DNA of 64,000 bases. It comes from Callorhinus ursinus (lineage: Eukaryota; Chordata; Mammalia; Carnivora; Otariidae). Where the stretch lies: positions 5,358,763 through 5,422,762 of the forward strand of contig NW_020312859.1 in assembly GCF_003265705.1 (NCBI RefSeq), read 5' to 3'. Below are positions 1 to 11,094 of this stretch, one piece after another. Position 1 is the stretch's first letter. Every line of letters starts with the position of its first letter. The notes below the pieces were generated by a model. That model was not told the DNA's origin and did not search any database. It was given only the letters and a program-made list of their open reading frames with translations. A program made the translations under genes and the position numbers.

Positions 1-1006
1 TGCTGTAGCCTGCTTTTTTTTTTTCTTTTGCCATACGGGCTTTCTTTTTTTCCTTTTCTAGACTGTTGTACTTTATCTATGGAATATCCGTCTAACCTCT
101 GCCCACTGTCTGAGTACCCCAAATAGAACATCTCCAAATCCCGACCTCTCACTTACGCTATTTTCATTTGCCTTTCATTTGCTCAAGGCAGCTCGATGTA
201 GTGCTGAGAGCCGAGTCGGAATCCCAGAAATCCAATTCTTGTGCTTTGGAATAATTGTGAGCCTTTGGGCAATCACACTCCTCTGACCCTTAGTTTCCTT
301 ATCTTAAGATAAAAGGATTGCATTGCCTGAGCTTTAAATTCCCTCCCTGTTCCTTCAAACTTAGCCTGTCCAAAATAGAACTCATCCATCTCCTCTCCCA
401 AAAGGTGGTTTTTGTCACTGTTCTGCAAATGAAGAAACTGAGACCCAGGGAGATTGAATAAATTGCACAAATCATACAATCCTTGTGTTCAGAACTTAGA
501 TATCTTCACTCCCTGGTCTACGGGTATTACTTTCCCCCCACAAAAAGGCATTAAAGTGTGACAAGTCAAAAGATCTTATGTTACTTGGTGAGGCCTGTTG
601 AGAGTGAATGTGGAGTATTATTTGTTAAGCCCTTTGTCTTCCCCCATAAGGTTATAGCTTGAATTTTCAGGGCTCTGAACCTTGAGCTCTACTGTCAGGA
701 GATTGGTTTCTTCAATCCTGTGTTCACTGGTGGGATCATTCCTGATCTGGGTCAGTTGACATGATAGCATATGGTCTAATGATAAAAAAGTACAGTCAGG
801 TTTGACTTTGCAGTGTGATATTTGATATAGCTCTGGTAATGCCTGGCTTTCTTCTACTACTGACCTTAATAGTGATTCTTATTAAGCAAGTTGATTTTCA
901 TCACCAGATTAGGAATTAAAATGATTTTCTCTGATTGAAGAGAGCATTTTGAGATAAGTCAGTGATTCATAGAAAACAACGCAGGTTTTAAAATGAGGTA
1001 CTTACT

Positions 1007-1242
1007 GGGGCATCTGGGTGCCTTTGGTTAAGTGTTTGAGTCTTGGTTTCAGCTCAGGTCATGCTCATAGGATGGAGCCCTGCATCAGGCTACCCTGTCA
1101 GGGCGGAGTCCGCTGGAGAGTCTCTCTCCCTCCCCCTCTGCACCTCCTCTCTTTCTCCCCACTGCCCCTGTCCCTCCGCATGCATGGGTTCTCTCTCTCT
1201 TTCTCAAATAAATAAAATCTTAAAAAAAAATTAAAAAAATTT
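1007..1242 (+). mobile_element. SINEC insertion, diverged
   Basis: Degenerate head, CT-rich middle and (AAAT)n tail, flanked by a perfect 14-bp target duplication ATGAGGTACTTACT (993-1006 and 1243-1256). Confidence 0.9.
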
Positions 1243-1394
1243 ATGAGGTACTTACTATCTGTAGGAAGAAAACTTACACAAAAAAAGATTTTCTTAGCAC
1301 AATACACTTCATGGCTTAGCTGTGAATTAGATATTGATTTAATAAATAATGCTGATAATAAGTATATTGGGAAGCTAAGACTTCATCTTCCATA

Positions 1395-1575
1395 ACAAGA
1401 AGTTATCTGTTTTTGTAAGTAAAGTTTTTTTGGAACACAGCCAGACCCATTCATTTGCATATTGTCTGTGGCTATTTTTGTGCTGCAGTGGCAGAATTGA
1501 TTTGTTGCAACAGAGATTATATGGCTTGCAGAATGTAAAATATTTAGTATCTGGCCTTTAAAAATATTTGCCACC
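1395..1575 (+). mobile_element. hAT-Charlie-type non-autonomous element relic
   Basis: Contains diagnostic phrases of the abundant mammalian hAT element with 'ttttggaacacagccagac', 'attgtctgtggctatttttg' and 'tatctggcc'. The terminal CAGGGGTCGGCAAACT-type ends are mostly lost. Confidence 0.6.
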
Positions 1576-1615
1576 TCGTATTCCATAGGACGAAGCCAAT
1601 AGAATAATGTTTAAA

Positions 1616-1804
1616 CTATATTTTTCTTAAGATTTATTTATTTATTTATTTGAGAGAGAGAACATGAACAGGAGGGAGAGAGAATCTCAAGCAAACTGTG
1701 CTGAGCGCTGAGCCTGATGGGGCTCGATCTCATGACCCTGAGATCATGACCTGAGCTGAAATCAAGAGTTGGACGCTTAACCGACTGAGCCACCCAGGTG
1801 CTCC
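1616..1804 (-). mobile_element. SINEC insertion
   Basis: T-tail at left, head complement GAGCCACCCAGGTGC at right. Perfect 16-bp duplication TAGAATAATGTTTAAA at 1600-1615 and 1805-1820. Confidence 0.95.
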
Positions 1805-1833
1805 TAGAATAATGTTTAAAATTGGAAAAATCA

Positions 1834-2030
1834 GGGCACTTGGGTGGCTCAGTCAGTTATAAGCATCTGCTTTCAGTTCGGGTCACGATCCCAGGGTTCT
1901 GGGCTCGGGCCCCACATCAGCCTTCCTGCTCAATGGGGAGCCTGCTTCTCCCTCTCCCGCTCCCCCTGCTTGTGCTCGCTCTCTTTCTCTCTGATAGATA
2001 AATCTTTTAAAAATAAATAAATAAATAAAT
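1834..2030 (+). mobile_element. SINEC insertion
   Basis: Head GGGCACTTGGGTGGCTCAG, body to an AAAT-repeat tail. It sits 13 bp after the duplication of the preceding element. No clear target duplication of its own. Confidence 0.9.
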
Positions 2031-2168
2031 AATCTAATAGTGGTATCAGCATATTTTGCAGAAATATTATGGAAAGGAGTAGAAGGAATGGCTAAAGCTC
2101 AAATGATTTCTTCTGGGAAGAGTGAATCAGGAATGGGGATGAGTGGAGTCAGGGGAATACTACTTTTT

Positions 2169-2489
2169 TTTTTTTAAGATTTTACTTATTTATTTGAGAG
2201 AGAGTGAGAGAGAGTGTGTACAAGCTGGGGGAGTGGCAGAGGGAGAGGGGGGAGTGGCAGAGGGAGAGGGAGATCAGGCTTCCCACTGAACAGGGAGCCT
2301 GATGTGGGGCCCGATCCCAGGACCCTGGGATCGTGACCTGAGCTGAAGGCAGACGCTTAACTGACTGAGCCACCCAGGCACCCAGATGTTTTATTTTCAA
2401 GTAATCTGTACACCCAAAGTGGGACTTGAACTTAACAACCCTGAGATCAAGAGTCACATGCTCTACCGACTGAGCCAGCCAGTTCTCCA
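2169..2489 (-). mobile_element. Dimeric or nested SINEC pair inside one target duplication
   Basis: A full SINEC (2169-2383) and a head-plus-short-tail unit of an older type (2385-2489; 'aagtaatctgtacacccaaag') lie side by side in the same orientation. One 15-bp duplication, GGAATACTACTTTTT, encloses both (2154-2168 and 2490-2504). Confidence 0.85.
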
Positions 2490-2533
2490 GGAATACTACT
2501 TTTTTGTGTTAAGCTTTAAGTTATTGAATTCTT

Positions 2534-2755
2534 TTTTTAAAAAGATTTTATTTATCTATTTTAGAGGGAGAGAGTGCGCCCGCACACGTGGTGGAAGGGG
2601 TAGAGGGAGAGAGAGAGAGAGAATCTCAAGCAGACTCCCCATTCAGCGTGGAGCCCAACCCAAGGCTTGATCATTATAATAACCTTGAGATTGTGACCTG
2701 AGCTGAAACCAAGAGTGGAACACTTAACCCACTGAGCCACCCAGGTGCCTCGAGA
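2534..2755 (-). mobile_element. SINEC insertion
   Basis: T-rich left end and head complement CTGAGCCACCCAGGTGCC at right; 13-bp duplication TTATTGAATTCTT at 2521-2533 and 2756-2768. Confidence 0.93.
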
Positions 2756-2924
2756 TTATTGAATTCTTAAGCTAAGTACTTGTATTACTTTGAAAAAGTA
2801 TGCATGAAGAATACTGAGAAATTTGATTGGACTGGGAGAACAGAATAAATAGGAAAGGAAAAAAAGAGCCCACCAATTATGATGAAGAAAGCAAGAACTC
2901 AAAGCCTTTCCTTTAGTTTTTCCA

Positions 2925-4200
2925 TTTACTCACTCATTCCATAGATAATCATTCGGAAGTCCAAATAGTAAGCTTGATGTGACAGAACAGAGTTCCTTCC
3001 CAGAGGATGCTTAGGCACTTAATAGCTGATGGCACCCGCAGACAGGGAAAACAGGAAGGGATGACATCATGGTGATATAGTTACTATAATTTAGTGCATT
3101 TCACAAGATGTTTTCAGGGTTTAGGGAAGTAAGGTTAGACATCCCCAAGAACGTGATACCAGAGCGGAGTTTTGGAGGATGAGACTGGAGAGGAAGGGCA
3201 GTGGAAGGATTTTCCAGTTGGAGATGGAGGCATAGCCTGAACAAAGAGCTGAGCAAACAGGGCTGGCTTCAGAACGTGCAAGCGTTCAGAATAGTTGGAT
3301 GAATGCGGGAAGATAATGTCAGAGCGGGAGATGAGGACCAGGGGTCAGATTGCTTATGCAGGGCCCTTTGCTGTGAGGAATTTGTATTTCTTTCTGAAGA
3401 CACTACAGAGATACGATCTAATTTTCTTTACGCTTTAGGAAAACATACTCTTGGTGCAATGAGGGATGGGATGAAGGTAGGAGGCATGAAGAATAAAGGC
3501 ACTTATTAGGAGGCTATTTCAAGTTAAAAAAAAAAAAAGCTGAAAGAGTGGGAATAAATTAAAGTGGACTGGGGAAGAACCAAGGGATTCAGGAATTTTG
3601 AAGGAGTTAGGGAAAGGGAAGGAGTTAAGGATGACTGAATTCTGGGCTGGGAGGCAGATTGTAGGGACATTAGCTTCTGATGGGGGGGTATAGGAGCGGG
3701 TGTATATGTGTGTAAAGGTAGTACAGAGTTTGATTTGGAAAGAGTTGCGAGTTTTTTGTGCAATCTGTGGAACACCTACTTGGAACTGGCCAGGATATGG
3801 TTGGCTGTGTCCATGTGGAAGTCAGGAGGGCTTGGATTTGGGAATGTACAGTGGTAATGGTGTAGAGAGATGAAGTTTAGGAACAGAATAGAGAACTCAG
3901 CAAGCCAGTTACTAGCTAGTAACGGTGTTGAACCCTGGGGACACTGACATTTAATAGGCCTTATAATAGGAGAAGCTAGGGAGGAAGCTGAGCTTTGGAA
4001 GCCTGCAATCAGAGGGAAATCAGCAGAGCATGCCCTCCAAGAAACCAGTAAGGTGAGAATTTTAAGAGGAGGAAATGGTCCATGGTTTAAAATGCTGCAA
4101 GACAGAGTCTAAAAATGCCCATTGGATTTGCCTCCTAGGGAGTCATCGCTAAGACCAGCTTAGGGAAGTCATATGGGAAGAGAAGATACAGGTGTGTGGG
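2925..4200 (-). mobile_element. Ancient L2 LINE fragment, antisense
   Basis: Diverged but collinear with L2 read on the minus strand: '...ggagttaaggatgactgaattc', 'gtgtccatgtggaag', 'gttgaaccctggggacac' and 'tgcccattggatttg' occur in the L2 order. The stretch covers the region where L2 encodes reverse transcriptase; no usable frame is left. Confidence 0.55.
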
Positions 4201-4304
4201 GGATTTGTTAGTATAGTTACTACTCTAGGATCAAGTTTATCCTGTCTCTTTGTCAAGGAGAGAACTGTAGAAAGAGAGGATTAGTGATAAGGAACAGAAA
4301 TGAT

Positions 4305-4720
4305 TCTTCCATTCAGCAAACGTTTATTGAGCACCTGTTACAAGCCAAGTGCTTGCTGTTCCAGACTCGGAGTACAGCATGAACAAAACAAGGCTCACAT
4401 TTGTGTGCATGTGTGCACATTGTCTCACGGGTAATACATTTATAATCAACTAGACATAATGTCAGGTAGTAACTAACAAGTTCCGGAAAGAAAACTAAAG
4501 TAGGGTACTAAGATAGAGAGTCAGGGGATGGGGGCAGTGGTGTGTTTCCTATGGAGTGGTTAGGGAGGACGTCAGTGACAAGGTGACATTTGAGGAGAGA
4601 GACCTGAATTAAATGAGGAAGGACAAACTGCTCTGGAATCCAGAGTCTGAGCTCAGGCGAGAAGTGGGAGAGGATGGATCCCACGTACTGAGGGAAGCGT
4701 TAGTTGTCCTCAAGAGAGAG
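4305..4720 (-). mobile_element. L2 LINE 3' end, antisense
   Basis: Begins with 'cgtttattgagcacctgtt', the complement of the L2 3' end, and continues through 'gtgacatttgaggagagagac', both typical of L2 in this orientation. Confidence 0.6.
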
Positions 4721-5789
4721 CCACCTTGCTCTGACGCTGGAGGGAAGCCCATAAGGGCAGGCAACACCAGTGGCTGCCGTGTAACTCGTGTTCACTGTGT
4801 GACGCACACTAGAGATTCTCATCCCTTTTAATCTTCCTGAGTCCCTATGAGGTAAGGATTGTCACCATTTTACAGGTGACAAAATAAAACTGGAAGAGGT
4901 TTTACCTGGCTCATCATGAGTAGAGCCTGGATTTACACTACTTTTTGGCACTTCACACTCTTGCTGTCGATTGCTCCAAGCCTAGTGACAGACAGATAAG
5001 TGTGTGCAGTTTGTGGAGGGTGGCAAAGTTGTGACGTGAGAAATTGAAGGGTGTCTCACCCATTGGACCCTCTTTGAGCTCCCTGGGTAAGGGGTGCTTG
5101 GACAGGGCTGTAAGGAAGGTGGCATTACCCAAGACCTGTCTGCCTTTTTCATAAACTCTTCCCAAGTGAGTCGTTGCCCATGCTCCGTTCCTTTCCGTTC
5201 TAAAATCCCACAGTGGGATTGCCTTATTTGCACTTGTGGTTGTCAAAGTGGTTCTTAGGAACTAGTCTCAGGGCTGAGGGTGGGCATAATTAGATTGTAA
5301 AAATACATATTCACTGTGGAAACTTTGAGGTGTATCTGATTTTTAAAGTTGCTTCCCATGCACTCTTTGCTCCAAAGGGCCTGATAGAGTTCAAGGGCTG
5401 GGAGCCTGTTACAGCAAAGGTCCTTGTTCTTCCTGCCATCAAATGTGTCTTGTGCTGTCCTTGTGAATATAAAGGACTGTGGTAGCAGTGTGCTGTATGT
5501 GCACTTGTCTGTGTCAAAACACATGTTCTTGAAATGAAATAGACCCCTGGGACTGAGCAAGGATTGTTGGGATGGCAGAATCTCAAGGTATAGTAAATAT
5601 AAATAATTTGAATGAATGATAGAATAGCGTGTACCTGATGTTTTTTTTTTTTTTTCAAGTGTCCGTAACACAGCACAAAGGAACTTGGAAATGGCACAGT
5701 CCCTCTTGCAGAGTTTTTGAACTGGAGAGAGATAGTAATAAAACAAAGTAGCTTTCAAAATGTTACTGCTGAAACCTGGCACCCATTTT

Positions 5790-5994
5790 TCTTTCTTTCT
5801 TTATTTTTTTAAGATTTTATTTATTTATTTGACAGAGACACAGTGAAGAGAGGGAACACAAGCAGGGGGATTGGGAGAGGGAGAAGCAGGCTTCCCGCTG
5901 AGTGGGGAGCCCGATGCGGGGCTTGATCCCAGGACGCTGGGATCATGACCTGAGCTGAAGGCAGATGCTTAACGACTGAGCCACCCAGGCGCCC
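5790..5994 (-). mobile_element. SINEC insertion, young-looking
   Basis: Nearly consensus body; 15-bp perfect duplication CCTGGCACCCATTTT at 5775-5789 and 5995-6009. Confidence 0.96.
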
Positions 5995-6736
5995 CCTGGC
6001 ACCCATTTTCCTTAACAGAAGCATTGTTAGTTGGGTGAGTGTAAGAAGGAATGGGAATTTTTATATTTGCTTTTTACATTATTAGCAACTTATCTCGTGA
6101 AGGTAATTAAATGCTACGTTCATACATAAGCACTGAAACAGTGAGGAAAGCAGGAGTCCCACCAGTTTTCTTATAATTCAGAACTCATACGCATCCCCCC
6201 CCCCATTGACGAATTTCCTGGTTTGCACACACAGGTGTTTTGGAATATGTCTGTATTCTCTAATTAAGTTGTGGGACCCTGAAGTTACTTTGTTCTTTAT
6301 TGAGCCCAAAGGCTCTAATCACAGCTTTTGAGTTATGGCAGCACAACAACAGAAGCTGTAAAGCCATGTCTAGTATTTTGCAGAAGTACATGCTTTGGGT
6401 TATATTTGTCCATCCATTCCTGCTACATAAAACTTAGCCTTGCAAAAAGATTACATAGTTTTAATTTTATATTTTTTAAATGTGTGCCATAAAAGGGAGG
6501 TAAAAAAGTAGAGGTAACTTGAGGGAGTGCTTTGTAAATTATTAGATATTATTTGGAGAACTAAAAGTCAGTAAATGCTTATTGAACACCTACTGATGTT
6601 GTTGATGGTATCTGCCATTTTGTAGGGTGGCGACATGCTGGTGTGTAGCGATCCATCAGGGGGCTGTAAATGATTGCACAGTAATAATGTGAGGTTTGTC
6701 AAAGCTCGCTTCTAGTGAATGAGAGCAATTATTCTT

Positions 6737-6929
6737 TTTTCTTGTAAAGATTTTATTTATTTACTTGACAAAGAGACAGTGAGAGAGGGAACACAGGTGG
6801 GGGAGTGGGAGAGGGAGAAGCAGGCTTCCCGCTGAGCGGGGAGCCCGATGTGGGGCTCGATCCCAGGACCCTGGGATCATGACCGGAGCCGAAGGCAGAC
6901 GCTTAACGACTGAGCCACCCAGGCGCCCC
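6737..6929 (-). mobile_element. SINEC insertion, young-looking
   Basis: 16-bp perfect duplication GAGAGCAATTATTCTT at 6721-6736 and 6930-6945; head ends in CAGGCGCCCC. Confidence 0.96.
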
Positions 6930-7384
6930 GAGAGCAATTATTCTTACAGAGTAACATCATTCCCACTCAGATTTCACACCCACATTCTCTCTCTCTTTTT
7001 TAGAGGATGGGTTGGGGTTACTTCTGCAGCATGAATATCCGTAAAGGTGCCGGTAGTAGTATCTTATCTGTGAACAAACCGGCGGTGGGGAGATTTGGTT
7101 TAGAGTCCTTCACCACCTCTTTTTCTCCAAGCTTTCTCTTTGCTGGGTAATCCAATTCAAGCCATACTTGGGTGAGCCCACCTCTTCCCTAGTCTTTCCA
7201 GCTTGTGCTCTTCCTGCCTCTCTGATGTGCTCAGGTCCTGTGATGACACAGGCCCGACAGCTGGTGGACCTGTGATCCTTGTGGTCTCCTCCATTGCCTG
7301 GGCTCCGCTGTGATAGGCACGTTCACACTGCCCACCTCCTCCTTGGGCTTCCTCCATTGCCCAGCTTTATTTCCTATGGGCGGA

Positions 7385-7660
7385 TTTCTTGCGATGTATT
7401 CCTTAAAGTGGAATTGGCAGATAAAAGGACTCAACAGTTTATAGATCTAGTGGCACCTTGCCCGAGTGCTCTTCAGAAAGCTTGAAACAATTAGGGAAGT
7501 GCCATTAGCAATGATAAATTGGACCTGTTTTCCGCATGTTCCTGGCAGTGCTGTGGCCCTGCTTATGTGCATGCTAGTTTGTCATATTTAATCAGAAACT
7601 GTTCTTTGAAGGCTCTACTGCATTGTACTTATTCTTTAGATATTAAAAAATAATTTTTAT
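7385..7660 (-). mobile_element. Old L1 3'-region relic
   Basis: 'attccttaaagtggaattgg' followed by 'cagataaaagga' and 'agcaatgataaattg' resembles the antisense of mammalian-wide L1 3' ends. Edges are uncertain. Confidence 0.45.
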
Positions 7661-8060
7661 TGGCATTGGTGGGGTTTTCTGTATTTTTTTAAATGATTGA
7701 TTTTCATTTTGTTGGGCAGAATTTTGAGTACTTGTGTCCAATTATTGATAATATTCCTTTTTTATTAGCTGGAATTTATTTTTCCAGCTTCTTTCTTCAT
7801 TTCAGAATGTGTGGCCATTTGTGATGGCTGAGAATGTTGGTTTTCTAGGGTCTGATAATTTGAAGTTGACAGATAAGGGAGATAAACTTGTACTAACATA
7901 ATTTACCTAGAACTGATATTCATCATATTAGGGGTAAAATTCTTTTAACTGCCCTGATTAAGAGCGCTTACCATTTCTCTGGAATTCATGGTTTTCTTGA
8001 AGTGAATACTTGTTCCATCAAATGCTGATCCTCACAACAATTCTTAGAATCATCATTTCC

Positions 8061-9104
8061 AAAGACAATCTCTTCAGTAAATGGTGCTGGGAAAATCGGA
8101 CAGCTGTATACAGAAGAATGAAACTCGACCATTCTCTAACACCATACACGAAGATAAACTCAACATGGATGAAAGACCTCAATGTGAGACAGGAATCCAT
8201 CAAAATCCTAGAGGAGAACATAGGCAGTAACCTCTTCGACATTGGCCACAGCAACTTCTTTCAAGATACATCTCCAAAGGCAAGTGAAACAAAAGCAAAA
8301 ATGAACTTTTGGGACTTCATCAAGATAAAAGGCTTCTGCACAGCAAAGGAAACAGTCAGCAAAACAAAGAGGCAACCCACAGAATGGAAGAAGATATTTG
8401 CAAATGACACTACAGACAAAGGGCTGATATGCAAGATCTATAAAGAACTTCTCCAACTCAACACCGAAAAAACAAATAAGTCAAAAAATGGGCAGAAGAC
8501 ACAAACAGACACTTCTCCAAAGAAGACATACAAATGGCTAACAGACACATGAAAGAATGCTCATCCTCATTAGCCATCAGGGAAATTCAAATCAAAACCA
8601 CATTGAGATACCACCTTACACCAGTTAGAATGGTAAAAATTCACAAGGCAAGAAACAACAAATGTTGGAGAGGTTGTGGAGAAAGGGGAACTCTTCTACA
8701 CTGTTAGCAGAAATGCAAGTTGGTACAGCCACTTTGGGAAAACAGTGTGGAGGTTCCTCAAAAAATTAAAAATAGAGCTACCCTATGACCCAGCAACTGC
8801 ACTACTGGGTATTTACCCCAAAGACATAGATATAGTGAAAAGAAGGGCCATATGCACCCCAATGTTCACAGCAGCAATGTCCACAATAGCCAAACTGTGG
8901 AAAGAGCCGAGATGCCCTTCAACAGATGAATGGATAAAGAAGATGTGGTCCATATATGCAGTGGAATATTACTCAGCCGTCAGAAAGGATGAATACCCAA
9001 GTTTTACATCAACATGGATGGGACTGGAGGAGATGATGCTAAGTGAAATAAGTCAAGCAGAGAAAGTCAATTATCATATGGTTTCACTTATTTGTCGAAC
9101 ATAA
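8061..9104 (+). pseudogene. L1 ORF2 C-terminal remnant (disabled)
   Basis: The translation matches the C-terminal end of the L1 endonuclease/reverse transcriptase protein, beyond the catalytic RT domain. Reading in one frame from 8061 it runs to a stop at 8552, but the family-like sequence moves to another frame near 8480, shows an in-frame stop near 8705, and continues in a third open stretch to a stop at 9104 (motifs LLGIYPKD, WIKKMWSIY, MEYY-like VEYYSAV). At least one frameshift and one stop make it non-functional. The bases after 9104 are the L1 3' UTR. Confidence 0.9.
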
Positions 9105-9381
9105 GGAATAGCATGGAGGACATTAGGAGAAGGAAGGGAAAAATGAAGGGGGGTTGGAATCAGAGGGAGAGATGAACCATGAGAGACTATGGACTCTGAG
9201 AAACAAACTGAGAGGGGAGGGGGGATGGGGGATGGGTTAGCCCAGTGATGGGTATTAAGGAGGGCATGTACTGCATGGAGCACTGGGTGTTACACGAAAA
9301 CAGTGAATCATGGATCACTACATCAAAAACTAATGATGTACTGTATGGTGACTAACAAAACAAAACAAAACAAAATAAAGT
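8061..9381 (+). mobile_element. 5'-truncated carnivore L1 insertion with target duplication
   Basis: Starts abruptly within ORF2 and ends in a CAAAA-repeat tail; perfect 13-bp duplication AATCATCATTTCC at 8048-8060 and 9382-9394 gives exact borders. It is inserted sense to CHD6 in non-coding DNA. Total length is 1.32 kb, about a fifth of a full L1. Confidence 0.95.
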
Positions 9382-10213
9382 AATCATCATTTCCTAGCTT
9401 TCCCTTTTCCTGATTTGGCCGATTCTTCTCTGCTGTCTTCCCTTTCTCCCTGACTCTGCCCACTTTGCAGCTTGTTAGCTCCTTGGATGCAATTTTGTTT
9501 GTGAACAGCAATGTCCTCGTAGCATTTTATGGTTCTTCTTACAGGAAATCCCTCTGACTCTTGGAGGAAAAAACCTAAGTGGACAGACATTAAACTGATA
9601 CACTGTAATTGTGGCCCCCAGAATGCTTGGAATCACAAATCCTTCATTTTTCTCAGTTTGCATCAAACATCATGAACTCACTTAAAAAACAATCCATCAC
9701 ACTTGAATCTTAAAGTTCTGCTTACTGCCTACACATCATGTTCATTGGGATATAAGAAAAAATTATGAACATAAGGATAATTATGTGCCTCCAGGATGGT
9801 TTCCTGAGGGAGTGGTGTTCTGTAGCTCTGTGGGATGTCCAGGAAATCAGAGTACACAATAAACACGAGGCAGTGTCTACATCGGGCTAGAACTGGAAGC
9901 TGATATTCTGGGATCCCTCCCTTGTTTTTATATGAGGAAGGTGAGAGCTTTAGACCTGAGGTAGTACTACTAGTTAGTGATTCAGGCAGCCCCACATTCC
10001 GGATTTCTTAGACTAGGGTTCTTCCTGGTTCCTGGGATGCCCCAAAGCACTTCTGGACCTCTAGAGCCAGGCTCTTATTGCTGTGGTGCTCAAAAGTCAT
10101 TTACGAGAAAAAGTTCAGTGTCATCATGGGCGTTATGGTTGGGGCAGAGATGGGGGCTTAAATCTGGGTACAGTAAAATCAGTCATTCCAGATATTGGAA
10201 TAGAACTTATTTT

Positions 10214-10440
10214 GTCAAATAACATATGCACATGGTTTAAAACATCAAATAATATAAGGGGGGGCATATGATGAAATGCAGGACTGACCTGTCCTGTCTC
10301 ACACCAGCTTCCCTCTCTGGCCTTCAAGAGAACTACTTTTAACTCTCTGAGCTCTCCCTTTTTTTTTTTTTTTTTTTTTTTACTCTTTATATATTTCTAT
10401 TTCTTGATTTATCAGTTGTGACATGATTTATTGACTTCCT
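10214..10440 (-). mobile_element. Old L1 3' UTR relic
   Basis: 'atatgcacatggtttaaaac' is the antisense of the end of mammalian L1M elements. A run of T (10358-10380) interrupts it. Confidence 0.45.
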
Positions 10441-10665
10441 TCCAGAAGAAATGAAGACTTATTTTTACCTCCTCTCTTCCATTCCTCTCAGTGTAGGCAC
10501 ATCATTATTTTAGGTTTCTCTTTTAGTTTACTTTGTAATTTAATACACCAGCATGTTTTATAACTTATTTTATCTTCAAAGATAGTGTCTTTTTGACTCC
10601 ACCCATCTGAAGCAATACATTAGGGTTCAGGATAGGGTTAGGTAGGGTTAAGACCATACTCTGGG

Positions 10666-10867
10666 AAGGATGCCTGGGTGGCTCAGTCGGTTAAGTGTCT
10701 GCCTTTGCCTCAGGTCATGATCTCAGGGTCCTGGGATTGAGTCCCACATCAGACTCCTTGCTCAGCGGGGAGCCTGCTTCTCCCTCTGCCTGCCACTTCC
10801 CCTACTTGTGTTCTCTCTCTCTCTCTCTCTGTCAAATAAATAAATAGAATCTTAAAAAAAAAAAAAA
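10666..10867 (+). mobile_element. CHD6: SINEC insertion 170 bp upstream of the start-codon exon
   Basis: 15-bp perfect duplication AGACCATACTCTGGG at 10651-10665 and 10868-10882. It lies upstream of the exon 1 polypyrimidine tract without touching it. Confidence 0.96.
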
Positions 10868-11038
10868 AGACCATACTCTGGGGGCTGGCTATTGACTGTT
10901 GCATGATTGTAAATGTTCTGTAGAAGCAACCTCTATTCTGTGTTTTCCTCATGTGTCATTTAATCCTGAGGTGACCTTAAATGTTTTATTTTGGATTTTA
11001 CCATAATCTTTGCCCCCCCCTTTTTTTATGTTTTACAG

Positions 11039-11094
11039 GTATAAGTATCTTCCTTCAATAGATGATAATGAAAATACAAAAGAAAGAGAAGCAG
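11039..11094 (+). CDS. CHD6: CHD6 coding exon 1: start codon, residues 1-11
   Basis: The acceptor is a long pyrimidine tract ending TTTTACAG; the donor is a consensus CAG|gtaagt. The first 23 nt are 5' UTR and end in an in-frame TAG directly before the ATG at 11062, so translation cannot start further upstream in this exon. The peptide is [11 protein letters not shown]; as I remember it, human CHD6 begins [11 protein letters not shown], so residue 2 seems changed from Lys to Ile. The first ATG has a T at -3 (weak context). The second ATG, at 11068 (Met3), has an A at -3, so either may be used. The exon ends in phase 0 and joins to Leu12 12.2 kb downstream. Confidence 0.93.

Larger units (their letters stand above)
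1..11038. other. Non-coding DNA upstream of the start-codon exon (probable first intron)
   Basis: No exon, CpG island or promoter is visible. About half is recognisable repeat (listed separately): eight SINEC insertions or pairs, L2, a young L1, old L1 3' ends and a hAT relic. Two stretches, 185-520 and about 4840-4960, look like weathered MIR-type SINE (phrases such as 'aagaaactgagacccagggag'). Stretches 520-990, 2770-2920, 4960-5760, 6010-6720, 6950-7380, 7660-8047 and 9395-10210 show nothing I recognise. Confidence 0.7.

Noticed and set aside
5255..5782. 175-codon minus-strand open frame
   Set aside because: No recognisable domain, poor composition with a Lys run from poly-T; looks like chance.
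8010..9104. L1-derived open frames as cellular genes
   Set aside because: They lie inside a bounded L1 insertion, and ORF2 is broken by a frameshift and a stop.
1..11038. CHD6 promoter or CpG island
   Set aside because: No CpG-dense stretch is seen, so the transcription start should be outside the window.
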